NCBI RefSeq assembly: GCF_013267355.1
Contig: NZ_CP053985.1
Coordinates: 6,138,001 to 6,202,000 of the forward strand
From: Achromobacter pestifer
GTDB lineage: Bacteria; Pseudomonadota; Gammaproteobacteria; Burkholderiales; Burkholderiaceae_B
DNA: 64,000 bases
Direction of reading: 5' to 3'
How positions within the stretch are numbered: position 1 is the first letter of the stretch; every line of letters starts with the position of its first letter. The notes under the pieces were generated by a model. That model was not told where the DNA came from, did no database searches, and worked only from the letters and a program-made list of their open reading frames with translations. The position numbers were made by a program, and so were the translations under genes. This document shows positions 25,837 to 34,877 of this stretch, piece after piece.

Positions 25837-26727
25837 CTAGGGATGGGCCAGCGCGCGCAGCATGTCCACGGCGTTGCCTGCCGCGGTCGAGCGGTCGTGG
25901 CGCCGGTAGGCCATGTCCAGCAACGCATGCGGCGCGTCGCCCTTGATGGGCCGGTACTCGATGCCTTGCGCACCCATGTGCCGCATCGCGGCCGGTACGA
26001 TGGAAATGCCCACGCCGGCCGCCACCAGGCTGACGATGGACGCCATCTGCGGCGCTTCCTGGATGACGCGCGGCACGAAGCCCGCGCGCTGGCAGGCCGA
26101 CATGATCGCGTCGTACAGGCCTGCGCCGATGGGACGCGGATACAGCACGAAGTCCTCGTCCGCCAGCGCGGCGATGGGCACGCTGCGCTTGCGGCTTAGC
26201 CCATGGTCGGGGGGCAGCGCCACCAGCATGGGTTCGTCCAGCACACGCTCCGACTCGAACTCCGGGTCCAGTACGTAGGGCGGGCGCACGAAGGCCACGT
26301 CGACTTCGCCGGCGCGCAGGCCGCGCAGCAGGGTGACCGTGTTGCTTTCCGTGAGCGTGACTCGCACATCGGGATAACGGTCACGGTACGCGCGGATGGC
26401 CCGCGGCAGGTAAGGGTGGAACACCGCGGAAGCCGTGAATCCCACGGTGATCGCCCCGCGTTCCCCGCGCCCCAGCCGGCGCGCCATGTCGATGGCGCGG
26501 TCGGCGCTGGCGAGGATGGCGCGCGCGTCCTCCAGGAACTGGGCGCCGGCCTCCGTCAGCGCGATGCCCCGGGGCAGGCGCAGGAACAGCGGGGTGCCGA
26601 TCTCGCGTTCGAGCTGCTGGATCTGCTGGCTGAGCGGCGGCTGGCCGATGCCCAGCCTGGCGGCGGCGCGCGTGAAGTGCAGTTCTTCCGCGACGGCGGT
26701 GAAATAACGCAGGTGACGCAGTTCCAT
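25837..26727 (-). CDS. LysR family transcriptional regulator (BenM/CatM-like)
   Basis: 296 residues. HTH: MELRHLRYFTAVAEELHFTRAAARLGIGQPPLSQQIQQLEREIG in pattern, characteristic of the CatM/BenM/CynR side of the family. The effector domain has ITVGFTASAVFHPYLPRAIRAYRDRYPDV, LRAGEVDVAFVRPP and SIVSLVAAGVGISIVP. It is divergent from an MFS transporter and shares a perfect LysR-type dyad with it, so it most likely regulates that transporter. Confidence 0.92.
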   Translation of the reverse strand: MELRHLRYFTAVAEELHFTRAAARLGIGQPPLSQQIQQLEREIGTPLFLRLPRGIALTEAGAQFLEDARAILASADRAIDMARRLGRGERGAITVGFTASAVFHPYLPRAIRAYRDRYPDVRVTLTESNTVTLLRGLRAGEVDVAFVRPPYVLDPEFESERVLDEPMLVALPPDHGLSRKRSVPIAALADEDFVLYPRPIGAGLYDAIMSACQRAGFVPRVIQEAPQMASIVSLVAAGVGISIVPAAMRHMGAQGIEYRPIKGDAPHALLDMAYRRHDRSTAAGNAVDMLRALAHP

Positions 26728-26753
26728 CGTTTTTAAATATGGTGGGTTTGAGT

Positions 26754-26774
26754 TTCATATATTGGACATATGAA
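26754..26774. promoter_or_regulatory. LysR-type operator between LysR and MFS genes
   Basis: TTCATAT (26754-26760) and ATATGAA (26768-26774) form a perfect 7-bp inverted repeat with a 7-bp spacer (ATTGGAC). The core is a LysR T-N11-A site. It lies 27 bp upstream of the LysR start and 57 bp upstream of the MFS start, as expected for a shared regulatory site. Confidence 0.6.
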
Positions 26775-26830
26775 GGGGAAAAGTCTACCTTGAGGGCGTG
26801 GGCTGCATGCCCGCTGCTTTCGAGAATCCG

Positions 26831-28138
26831 ATGTCTGTCCCCTCCGCCTGTCCCGCCTCTTCAACCGCCGCGTCCGCGCCGGCGGACCCTGTCTCCACGC
26901 CCACCGATCACCTTGCCCGCGGCACCCCCGGATTGCGGCGCGCCCAATGGGCGCTGTTCGCGGCCGGCTTTTCCACGTTTTCGCTGCTGTACTGCGTGCA
27001 GCCGCTGATGCCGCTGTTCACCCGCGCATTCGGCGTGTCGCCCGCCCAAAGCAGCCTGGTGTTGTCGCTATGCACCGGCTTTCTGGCGCTGGCCATCTTC
27101 TTCGTGGGCCTGTTCTCGCAAGCCGTGCCGCGCAAGCGCGCCATGGCGCTGTCGCTGTTCGCGTCCGCCGTGCTGGGCACCGTCGCCGCCGCGGCGCCGG
27201 ACTGGCACAGCCTGCTGGCGTTGCGCGCACTGCAAGGCCTGGCCATGGGCGGGGTGCCCGCGCTCGCCATGGCCTACCTGGCCGAAGAGGTCGAGCCTGG
27301 CACCCTGGGCTTCGCCATGGGCCTGTACATCGGCGGCAGCGCTTTCGGCGGCTTGTCGGGCCGGGTCATTACCGGGCTGGTCTCGGATCACTACGGCTGG
27401 CGCGCCGCCTTGGGCACGCTGGGGCTGTTGGGGATCGTGGCGGCGGCGCTGTTCGTCTGGCTGTTGCCCGCGTCGCGCCGCCACGCGCCGCAGCGGGGCA
27501 GGGGCTGGGCCGGCGTCTGGGGCGATGTGCGCGCAGGCGCCGCCTCGCACCTGACGAACGGACCTCTGTGCGGGCTGTTCGCGCTGGGCGGCCTGTTGAT
27601 GGGCGCCTTCGTCACGGTCTACAACTACGTGGGCTTTCGCCTGCTGCTGCCGCCGTTCTCGCTGAGCCAGACTTTCATCGGCTTCATCTTCGTGGTCTAT
27701 CTGGTCGGGATCTTCGCGTCGACCTGGTTCGGCCGCCTGGCCGACCGCCACGGGCGCGGCGCGATGCTGTCGGCCGCCACCGGACTGGCGCTGGCGGGCC
27801 TGCTGCTGACCCTGTCCAACTGGCTGCCGCTGCTGATTGCCGGGATCGTCGTGTTCACCTTCGGTTTTTTCGCGGCGCACGCGGTCGCCAGCGGCTGGGT
27901 CGGACAGATGGCGCGCGGCTACAAGGCGCTGGCGGCATCGCTCTATCTGCTGGTGTACTACGTGGGGTCCAGCGTGCTCGGCGCCTTGGGCGGACACTTC
28001 TGGACCACGGGCCTATGGCCCGGGGTGGCTGCAATGGCGGGCGCGCTGCTGGCCTTGGCGCTGGCCATCAGCGCGAGCCTGTACCGTCGTACTGGCCGCG
28101 CGCCGGCGTCTGCGGCCATGGGAGGCAGCGCCTCGTAG
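26831..28138 (+). CDS. MFS transporter (YnfM-like)
   Basis: 435 residues, about 12 membrane helices. An N-terminal Ser/Pro/Ala-rich tail of about 35 residues precedes the first helix (QWALFAAGFSTFSLLYCVQPLMPLFTRAFGVSPAQSSLVLSL in pattern), the hallmark of the YnfM/YdhC-like exporters. The loop motif FSQAVPRKRAMALS and GRLADRHGRGAML are MFS A-motif versions. It probably exports a drug or aromatic compound by proton antiport. It is divergent from the LysR regulator at 25837. ATG and GTG starts 24 and 33 bp upstream are possible. Confidence 0.87.
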   Translation: MSVPSACPASSTAASAPADPVSTPTDHLARGTPGLRRAQWALFAAGFSTFSLLYCVQPLMPLFTRAFGVSPAQSSLVLSLCTGFLALAIFFVGLFSQAVPRKRAMALSLFASAVLGTVAAAAPDWHSLLALRALQGLAMGGVPALAMAYLAEEVEPGTLGFAMGLYIGGSAFGGLSGRVITGLVSDHYGWRAALGTLGLLGIVAAALFVWLLPASRRHAPQRGRGWAGVWGDVRAGAASHLTNGPLCGLFALGGLLMGAFVTVYNYVGFRLLLPPFSLSQTFIGFIFVVYLVGIFASTWFGRLADRHGRGAMLSAATGLALAGLLLTLSNWLPLLIAGIVVFTFGFFAAHAVASGWVGQMARGYKALAASLYLLVYYVGSSVLGALGGHFWTTGLWPGVAAMAGALLALALAISASLYRRTGRAPASAAMGGSAS

Positions 28139-28156
28139 AGCTATTTTCTAAAAGAA

Positions 28157-28175
28157 AGTAATTCTCATTTATAAT
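28157..28175. promoter_or_regulatory. Putative Fur box upstream of the DUF2325 gene
   Basis: AGTAATTCTCATTTATAAT, read on the opposite strand as ATTATAAATGAGAATTACT, resembles betaproteobacterial Fur sites with the AATGAGAAT core. It is an AT-rich island in a 86-bp gap between the MFS and DUF2325 genes and lies 50 bp before the DUF2325 start codon, in a promoter position. Confidence 0.55.
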
Positions 28176-28224
28176 CTGCGGCACGCTCGGTGAGCGCCAT
28201 CCCCATCCAGATCCGAGGGCCGCG

Positions 28225-28935
28225 ATGAATCCTCTCTCCCCCGACAGCCAGAACCTGCAGCGCGAGCATGCCGCGCTGCTCGCCGCCTACGGGCAGGCGC
28301 AGGCGCATTGCAGCCGGCTGCTGGCCGCCCAGTCGGCGCGCATCCTGTATCTGGAGAGCGAGGCCATGCGCCTGCGCGCGGCCGTCATCCTGCGCGACAC
28401 CGCGCTGGCCTGGGCGCGCGAAGACCGCAAGGCGCTGGAGACATCCATTCCCGGCCTGCCCAGGCGCGTGGCGCTGGCCCGCAGCGTCGCCCAACTGATG
28501 GAACGCGTGCAGACGCTCATGCGGGAGCGCCTGGCCTGGCAAGGGCGGGCTGGCGCCGCGGCGCGCGAACTGGAGACGCTGGCGGAGCCGCCGGCCTGGC
28601 GTCCCGCGCCGTCCGCGGTCATGCTGCGCCAGAAAGCGGTGCTGTGCGTGGGCGAGGACGCCGTGGCCCTGGCGTTGACGCGCAAGATGGTCGAACTGGC
28701 CGGCGGACGCTATCTCGGCCATGACGGCGGCGCGGATGCCGATGGCGACACGCTGGAAGCCAGCCTGGTGGCCGCGGACCTGGTGATCTGCCAGACCGGT
28801 TGCGTCAGCCACGGCGCCTACTGGCGCGTCAAGGACCATTGCTCCCGCACTGGCAAGCAATGCGTGCTGGTCGACAAGCCCGAAGCCTTGCAGGCGCTGC
28901 GGCTGGAACGCGAGCCGCTGAAGACGGACGGTTGA
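28225..28935 (+). CDS. DUF2325 domain protein, probably iron-regulated
   Basis: 236 residues. The N-terminal two thirds are helical and charged, with coiled-coil character (residues 10-110). The C-terminal 95 residues are a DUF2325 domain: VLCVGEDAVALALTRKMVELAGGRYLGHDGGADADGD ... LVICQTGCVSHGAYWRVKDHCSRTGKQCVLVDKPEAL in pattern, with conserved Cys/His positions that might bind metal. The function of the family is unknown. The Fur-like site upstream and absence of partners suggest an iron-starvation gene. A perfect 18-bp GC palindrome follows its stop. Confidence 0.85.
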   Translation: MNPLSPDSQNLQREHAALLAAYGQAQAHCSRLLAAQSARILYLESEAMRLRAAVILRDTALAWAREDRKALETSIPGLPRRVALARSVAQLMERVQTLMRERLAWQGRAGAAARELETLAEPPAWRPAPSAVMLRQKAVLCVGEDAVALALTRKMVELAGGRYLGHDGGADADGDTLEASLVAADLVICQTGCVSHGAYWRVKDHCSRTGKQCVLVDKPEALQALRLEREPLKTDG

Positions 28936-28942
28936 TCCGCCG

Positions 28943-28960
28943 GGTTCCCGCGCGGGAACC
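28943..28960. terminator. Perfect 18-bp GC palindrome after the DUF2325 gene
   Basis: GGTTCCCGCGCGGGAACC is a perfect palindrome 8 bp past the DUF2325 stop and about 75 bp before the kinase start. As RNA it would form a hairpin with almost no loop, and there is no T-run, so an operator for the kinase gene is as likely as a terminator. Confidence 0.4.
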
Positions 28961-29033
28961 GTAGCGTCGGGTTACCTAGCGTTTCGGCTGCGCGGCCGTT
29001 GCCGCAATACAGTCGAGGGGCAAGGGGGCCGAC

Positions 29034-32000
29034 ATGCTGACCAAGCGGGATCGAGTGGCGCTACCCTGGACGGACACGCTTGCCCGCCTGGAGGACGAGC
29101 GCATCATGTTGCAGCGCATAGCCGCCGGCATGCCGCTGGCCGAGGTGCTGGAGCACGTGCTGCATGCCATCGAGGCGCAATCCAGCGTGGAACTGCGCAC
29201 TTCCATCGCGCTGGTGGACGAATCCGGCGGTTTCCTGCTGCATGGCGCCGCGCCCAGTCTGCCGGCGGCTTACAACGCCGCGGTGCATAAGGCCGCCATC
29301 GGCCCCGGCAGCGCGTCCTGGGGCGAGGCGGCTTACACCGGCAGTCCGGTCTACGTGGAAGACATCGCCTTGAATCCGGGTTGGGCGCGCTGGCGCGACC
29401 TGGCCTTGTCGCACGGCCTGAGGGCTTGCTGGTCCACGCCAATCAAGGCGCCCGACGGCCGCCTGCTGGGTGTGTTCTCCAATTACTACGCCGTGGCGCG
29501 CTCGCCCTCGGCCCACGATATCGACGCGATCGCGCTGGTGACGCGCAGCGCCGCGCTGGCGATAGAACGCCATCTGACGGAGCTGGCGCTGCGCCAGAGC
29601 GGCGAACGCTGGCGCGCCATGTTCGCCGGCATGCAGGAAGCGTTTTTTCTCAGCGAGGCCTTGCGCGACGATGCCGGCCGCATCGTCGATTTCCGCTTCC
29701 TGGAGGTGAACCCGGCCTTCGAACGCCAGACCGGCATGAAGGAAGGCGATACCTTGGGCCATACGCTGCGCGAGATGATTCCCGGCGTGCCCGGCCAGAT
29801 CATGGATACGTTCGCCCAGGTCATCGAGACCGGCGAGCCGACCCAGTTCGAGTTCATGGTGCCCGCGCCCAAGGAGGCCTGGTACGAGGCTCGAGCGCGC
29901 AGGGACGGCGTCGACAGGATGATGGCGCTGTTCCTGGACGTGACGGCGCGCAAGACGGCCGAAGCCGAATTATGGGAAGGGCAGCACCGCAAGAATTACC
30001 TGGGCGCATTGGGCGACCGCATGCGTGAGCTGCACCGCCAGGAGGACATCGAGCGGGCCGCCTGCGAGGGCCTCTGCCAGCATTTGGCCTTGGGCCAGGT
30101 GGCGGTGCTGGATGCGAAAGGCGAAGGCCGGGCCCCCGTCATCTCCTCGCGCTGGCCCGCTGGAAGAGAAAGCCTGGGCCAGCCGCCGCACGCGCTCGAT
30201 GCCTTGGGCCACGATTACCATGCGGCGCTGCGCCAGGGCCGTACGGCCTACCTGGCGCCGTTGCTTGGAGAAGCTGGTGGCGAGATCCGTCCCTGGGCCA
30301 TCGTCGTGCCGCTGCGGCGCTGGGGCCGGCACGGTGGCGCCTTGCTGGCATGCCCATCGTCCGGCGGCAAGCCCAAGGCCAGCGACATCGCTTTCATGGA
30401 GGAAGTTGCCGAACGCATGTGCGGGGCGGTCGAGCGCTCGCAGTATGCGCGCACGCTGGAGCAGCGCGTCGAGGACGCGATCGCGGAGCGGGACCGGATC
30501 TGGCGCCTGTCCCCCGAACTGCTGGCGGCGGTTGACCGGCAAGGGCGCTTCGTCAGCGTCAACCCCGCGGTACGCCCCATTCTGGGCTGGACTCCCGAGC
30601 AGTTCATGTCGATGGACCTGTGCGAGCTGATTCATCCGGACGATCTGGCGGCGACGCTGGCGGCCTGGAGCTGGGCCTCCGGTGACATGGGGCCACGCCC
30701 CGGCGCAAGGCATCTTGAAAACCGCCTGCTCAAGCGCGATGGCGGCTACTGCTGGATCACCTGGAGCATGTCCTGGGCGCAGGACAGCCTGTACATGACG
30801 GGCCGGGACGACACCGACCTGAAACAGCAGGCCGAGGCGCTGCGTGACACCGAGAATGCGTTGCGGCAGTCGCAGAAAATGGAAGCGGTGGGGCGCCTGA
30901 CAGGCGGCATCGCCCATGATTTCAACAATATGCTGCAGGGGATCTCGGGCGCGCTCTACCTGGTGCAGCGCAAGGTCACGGCGGGCGCGCCGGAACAGGC
31001 GCTGCGCTTCGTCGACGTAGCCATGGATTCCGCCAACCGGGCAGCGCACCTGACGCAGCGGCTCCTGACCTTTTCGCGCCGCCAGCCCATCGATCCCAAG
31101 CCGTTCTGCGCGGCTTCCGCGCTGCAATCCATGGTGGCCCTGTTCCACCGCTACACTGGCGAACGCGTGGCCTTGCGGCTGGACCTGCAGCCGGAGCTGT
31201 GGACGGTCTGTTGCGACAAGAACCAGTTCGAGAACGCCATGCTGAACCTGGTGATCAATGCCTGCGATGCCATGCCGAACGGTGGCGCGCTGACGGTGGG
31301 CGCGCGCAACGTGGCGCCGGACGACAGATTGCTGGCGCTATGCGCGGGCACGCATTCCGGACAGTACGTCGAGGTGTCAGTGACGGACGTCGGCTGTGGC
31401 ATGCCGCCGGATGTGTTGGCCCATGCTTTCGATCCGTTCTTCACGACCAAGCCCATGGGCCAGGGCACCGGCCTGGGCCTGTCCATGATCTATGGTTTCG
31501 CCAAGCAGGCTGGCGGCGCGGCCAGCCTGGAGAGCACGGTGGGCGAGGGCACCACGGTCAGACTGTTCCTGCCGCGCCACGATGGCGCGCCAGAAAGCAT
31601 GCAGAACGGCGAGCGCGCCTTGGCGGCCACGCCCGGGGCGGCGCGCCAGGAAGTCGTACTGGTGGTGGAAGACGATGCGAACGTGCGCGAGATGGTGCGC
31701 GAATGCCTGTCCGAACTCGGCCTGGACGTGTTGACCGCGGTGGACGGCGAGGCCGGGCTGGAGCTGTTGCAGTCCGCGCACGGGATCGATCTGCTGGTCA
31801 CCGATGTCGGATTGCCGGGACTCAACGGCCGGCAACTGGCCGACGCCGCCCGCGTGGCGCGTCCCGGCCTGCCCGTCTTGCTGATGACCGGATACGCCGA
31901 AAGCGCGGCGCGCGGCCAGGGCTTTCTGGAACAGGGTCTGGAACTGATCGTCAAACCCTTTCAGCTGGACAAGCTGTCCGAGCGCGTGCAGGGCATGCTG

Positions 32001-32042
32001 GACAGCGCGCCGGGCAGGCCGGACCAGGACATCCAGCGCTAG
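29034..32042 (+). CDS. Hybrid sensor histidine kinase (GAF-PAS-GAF-PAS-HisKA-HATPase-REC)
   Basis: 1002 residues with no membrane segment, so a cytoplasmic sensor. Order: GAF (about 30-190), PAS (195-310), second GAF-like region (330-480), PAS (490-615), HisKA with the H-box GGIAHDFNN near residue 628, HATPase with NLVINACDAMPNGG, DVGCGM, FDPFFTTKPMGQGTGLGLSM, and a C-terminal receiver with EDD, phospho-acceptor Asp in LLVTDVGLPGLNG and Lys in LIVKPFQ. It lacks an HPt domain. It lies next to rpoN2 and two sigma-54 activators, so it is a candidate input for the activator at 34878. GGGGG stands before the ATG at 29034. Confidence 0.9.
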   Translation: MLTKRDRVALPWTDTLARLEDERIMLQRIAAGMPLAEVLEHVLHAIEAQSSVELRTSIALVDESGGFLLHGAAPSLPAAYNAAVHKAAIGPGSASWGEAAYTGSPVYVEDIALNPGWARWRDLALSHGLRACWSTPIKAPDGRLLGVFSNYYAVARSPSAHDIDAIALVTRSAALAIERHLTELALRQSGERWRAMFAGMQEAFFLSEALRDDAGRIVDFRFLEVNPAFERQTGMKEGDTLGHTLREMIPGVPGQIMDTFAQVIETGEPTQFEFMVPAPKEAWYEARARRDGVDRMMALFLDVTARKTAEAELWEGQHRKNYLGALGDRMRELHRQEDIERAACEGLCQHLALGQVAVLDAKGEGRAPVISSRWPAGRESLGQPPHALDALGHDYHAALRQGRTAYLAPLLGEAGGEIRPWAIVVPLRRWGRHGGALLACPSSGGKPKASDIAFMEEVAERMCGAVERSQYARTLEQRVEDAIAERDRIWRLSPELLAAVDRQGRFVSVNPAVRPILGWTPEQFMSMDLCELIHPDDLAATLAAWSWASGDMGPRPGARHLENRLLKRDGGYCWITWSMSWAQDSLYMTGRDDTDLKQQAEALRDTENALRQSQKMEAVGRLTGGIAHDFNNMLQGISGALYLVQRKVTAGAPEQALRFVDVAMDSANRAAHLTQRLLTFSRRQPIDPKPFCAASALQSMVALFHRYTGERVALRLDLQPELWTVCCDKNQFENAMLNLVINACDAMPNGGALTVGARNVAPDDRLLALCAGTHSGQYVEVSVTDVGCGMPPDVLAHAFDPFFTTKPMGQGTGLGLSMIYGFAKQAGGAASLESTVGEGTTVRLFLPRHDGAPESMQNGERALAATPGAARQEVVLVVEDDANVREMVRECLSELGLDVLTAVDGEAGLELLQSAHGIDLLVTDVGLPGLNGRQLADAARVARPGLPVLLMTGYAESAARGQGFLEQGLELIVKPFQLDKLSERVQGMLDSAPGRPDQDIQR

Positions 32043-32071
32043 TTCGCTTCAAAGCGGGCGCGGTGCCAGGC

Positions 32072-33508
32072 CTAATGGCGGCGGCGCAATTCCGCGGGCG
32101 GCATGCGCAATTGCCCCCGATACTTCGACACCGTGCGCCGCGCCAGCAGTATTCCGTTGGCGGCCAGTTGCTGGGTCAAGGCCACGTCCGATAGCGGCAT
32201 CGCCGGGTCCTCGGCCTCGACCATTTCCTTGATCAGCGCGCGTACCGCCGTGGCCGAGCAGGAACCGCCGGTATCGGTGGCCAGTTCGCGTGAAAAGAAG
32301 TGGCGGAATTCGAACACGCCGCGTGGGGTCACCATGTATTTGCCGACAGTGGCGCGCGAGACCGTGGATTCATGCAAGTCCAGGTCGTCGGCCACCTCGC
32401 GCAGCATCAGCGGCCGCAAGGCGACGTCGCCATACTCGAAGAAGGTCTGCTGGCGCTTGACGATGGCTTCGGCCACGCGCTGGATGGTGACATAGCGCTG
32501 TTCAACGTTGCGTACCAGCCAGCGGGCTTCCTGAAGCTCCTGGGCCATGGGGCTGCGGTCGTCGAGGTGGGCGCGCCGGAACAGTTCGGCATAGGTCTGG
32601 TGCAGCCGCGCCTGGGGCATGGCGTTGCGGTTGGGCAGCACGCGCCAGCGCGATTGCCATTTGTCCACGAACACGTCGGGCACGACATAGACGGGCGCTT
32701 CGGCGCTATAGCGGCCGCCCGGTTTCGGGTCCAGGCTGCGGATCAGCGCGCAGGCCTCGCGCAAGGCGTCCTCGGAGCAGCCTAACTGCTGGCGCAGGCC
32801 GGCGCAGTCGTTGCGGGCCAGCCGGTCGAGCTGCTGCTGCACGATGCGCAAGGCCAGCGCGCGCAGGTCGGCGCTGATGCCGGCCGAGGCCGCCAATTGC
32901 AGGGACAGGCATTCGCTCAGGTCGCGGGCGGCCAAGCCCGGGGCGTCCAGCTGCTGGACCAGGCGCAACGCGGTCATCCATTCGCCTTCATCGGGAACCG
33001 GCTGCGCGCCGCGCGGCGCGTCGCCCCATAAACTGGACAGCGGCGCGCGCAGGTATCCGTCGTCGTCCAAGGCGTCGATGATGTACTCGGCGAGCAAGCG
33101 GTCGCGCGCCTGCAACGGATAATTGCCCAGCTCCTGCGACAAGCGCTGGCTCATCGACAAGCGCGCAGCTACCCACAGCCCCTGGTCTCCGTCCGCGCCG
33201 TCGCCCTGGGCGCGCGTGGGGTAATCGCCTGAGTAGGCCGGCGCGTCAGGCGGCGGCAGCTCGGTTTGCGCCGCGGGCTCCAGCGGCGCGGGCGAGGGCA
33301 GGTCCGCGGGAGCAAAGCCGTCCGCGGCGGGCGGCAGGTCGCTTTCTTGCTCGTCCGGATCCTCAAGGAACGGATTGCTGGCCAGGGCCTGTTCAACCGC
33401 GGTGGTGAATTCCATCGCCGTCATCTGCAGCAGTTTGACGGATTGCTGCAGGCGGGGCGCCAGCGTCATCTGCTGGCGCAGGCGCAATTCTTGCGTGGGG
33501 TAGACCAA
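32072..33508 (-). CDS. rpoN2: RNA polymerase sigma-54 factor (RpoN paralogue)
   Basis: 478 residues, full length for RpoN. Region I is Gln/Leu-rich (ELRLRQQMTLAPRLQQSVKLLQMTAMEF), region II acidic, region III has the core-binding part and the HTH (LHESTVSRATVGKYMVTPRGVFEFRHFF), and the C-terminus ends in the RpoN box ARRTVSKYRG. The usual box is ARRTVAKYRE, so two positions differ. The start is a TTG at 33508 with AGGAG 7 bp upstream. Neighbours are sigma-54 activators, not the lptB/hpf/ptsN genes that flank the housekeeping rpoN, so I take it as a second copy; the symbol is my label. A perfect -24/-12 promoter precedes it. Confidence 0.93.
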   Translation of the reverse strand: MVYPTQELRLRQQMTLAPRLQQSVKLLQMTAMEFTTAVEQALASNPFLEDPDEQESDLPPAADGFAPADLPSPAPLEPAAQTELPPPDAPAYSGDYPTRAQGDGADGDQGLWVAARLSMSQRLSQELGNYPLQARDRLLAEYIIDALDDDGYLRAPLSSLWGDAPRGAQPVPDEGEWMTALRLVQQLDAPGLAARDLSECLSLQLAASAGISADLRALALRIVQQQLDRLARNDCAGLRQQLGCSEDALREACALIRSLDPKPGGRYSAEAPVYVVPDVFVDKWQSRWRVLPNRNAMPQARLHQTYAELFRRAHLDDRSPMAQELQEARWLVRNVEQRYVTIQRVAEAIVKRQQTFFEYGDVALRPLMLREVADDLDLHESTVSRATVGKYMVTPRGVFEFRHFFSRELATDTGGSCSATAVRALIKEMVEAEDPAMPLSDVALTQQLAANGILLARRTVSKYRGQLRMPPAELRRRH

Positions 33509-33560
33509 TCGAGTCTCCTGGACACTGGCTGCCGGACGGGCAACCCATCCTGAAACTCAA

Positions 33561-33575
33561 GCAAAGACCGTGCCA
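33561..33575 (-). promoter_or_regulatory. Perfect sigma-54 promoter of rpoN2
   Basis: On the minus strand TGGCACG-GTCT-TTGC matches the sigma-54 consensus TGGCACG-N4-TTGC at every position. The -24 GG is at 33574-33573 and the -12 GC at 33562-33561, with exact N10 spacing. Transcription would start near 33550, giving about a 40-nt leader to the TTG start of rpoN2. Confidence 0.8.
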
Positions 33576-33681
33576 AGTCCCGTGACGGGCCGGGGCGGGG
33601 CCATCGCGTGGAACGCGCTGCTTCAGTATTACAAGGAAGCGGTAAGAAATGCTCCCCGACCTCCGCTGCAGGGTCCGGAGA

Positions 33682-34692
33682 TCAGCAGCCGGCGCCGTCC
33701 TGCCCATCCTTCTCATAGTCCTCGAGCCGGTTGTAGAGCGTCTTCAAACTTAGGCCCAGGCTGTCGGCGGCGCTGCGCTTGTCGCCCGCGTGATGCGCCA
33801 GCGTCGCCAGGATGAATGCACGCTGCGCCTGGCCCAGCGACATGCCGATGGGCAACGTCAGCGCACCGTCGCGCAGCACGGGCTGCGGTGCCGCACGGGA
33901 ACGTGGCAGCAGCTCGGTTTCGAGTTCCCCGTCGGCCAGGATGAAAGCGCGCTGCACCGCGTTGCGCAGTTCGCGGACATTGCCTGGCCAATCATGCAGC
34001 GAGATCGATTCCAGCATATGCGCAGAGAAGGTCTTTTGCGTGCCGTTGTCCGAGTTCAAGGTATCCAGGAACCAGTGCGCCAGCACCAGGGCATCGTCGC
34101 CTCGCTCGCGCAATGGGGGGACGCGCAGTGGAATGACTAGGAGCCGGTGCAGGAAGTCCTGGCGCAGGCGGCCTTGCGCGACCGAAGCAAAGGGGTCGCG
34201 GTTACTGGCGCAGATGATGCGGACATTCGCGCGCAGCAGGTCGGAGCCCCCCACGCGCTGGTACGTGCCGGCCTCGAGCACGCGCAGGAAGTTGACCTGC
34301 AGGTCTGGCGGCATTTCGGTCACTTCGTCCAGGAACAGGGTGCCGCCGCTGGCGTACTCGAAGTAGCCGGCGTTCTGCGCGACGGCGCCGGTGAAGCTGC
34401 CTTTTTCATGGCCGAACAGTTCCGCGTGCGCCAGGCTGCCGCTGATGGCGCCGCAATTGACGGCAACAAAGGGCTGTTCGCGGCGTGCGCTGGCATCGTG
34501 GATGGCGCGCGCCACGATTTCCTTGCCGGTTCCGCTTTCGCCCACGATAAAGACGCTGGCGTCGGTGGCCGCGGCCAATTGCAATTGGGCCCCGAGCTTT
34601 TGCATGACGGGGGACAGGTCGGACGCGTCGATGAGTACGTCCTGGGACGCCGTCGCCGATCCGCGCGCGGGGTTGCTGCTGCGATTGGCCAT
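33682..34692 (-). CDS. Sigma-54 activator without receiver domain (PspF-like layout)
   Basis: 336 residues from the ATG at 34692 (CAGGAAT upstream). Only about 25 residues precede the AAA+ domain, so there is no N-terminal sensor. Walker A is VGESGTGKE, the sigma-54 contact loop is GSFTGA, Walker B is LFLDEVTE, and the Arg fingers are in LRQDFLHRL. A C-terminal Fis-like HTH ends in [20 protein letters not shown]. Without its own sensor it should be active by default or controlled by a partner. It sits between rpoN2 and the divergent second activator, whose recognition helix is nearly the same. Confidence 0.92.
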   Translation of the reverse strand: MANRSSNPARGSATASQDVLIDASDLSPVMQKLGAQLQLAAATDASVFIVGESGTGKEIVARAIHDASARREQPFVAVNCGAISGSLAHAELFGHEKGSFTGAVAQNAGYFEYASGGTLFLDEVTEMPPDLQVNFLRVLEAGTYQRVGGSDLLRANVRIICASNRDPFASVAQGRLRQDFLHRLLVIPLRVPPLRERGDDALVLAHWFLDTLNSDNGTQKTFSAHMLESISLHDWPGNVRELRNAVQRAFILADGELETELLPRSRAAPQPVLRDGALTLPIGMSLGQAQRAFILATLAHHAGDKRSAADSLGLSLKTLYNRLEDYEKDGQDGAGC

Positions 34693-34877
34693 GCTTATTC
34701 CTGGGCCCGCCCCGGGCCATGAGCGTCTGTCCCATGCTAGCGGGCTGACGCAGGGCGGCATGCGACGATTTGCAAGCATTCGAAAATCTTGATGGAAAGT
34801 GTCGAACAGTTGCCCCTGGCCCGCGCGCAATCGCTATGCTGAACGACTCACCACAACATCCGCGATAGGGAGCCAGC

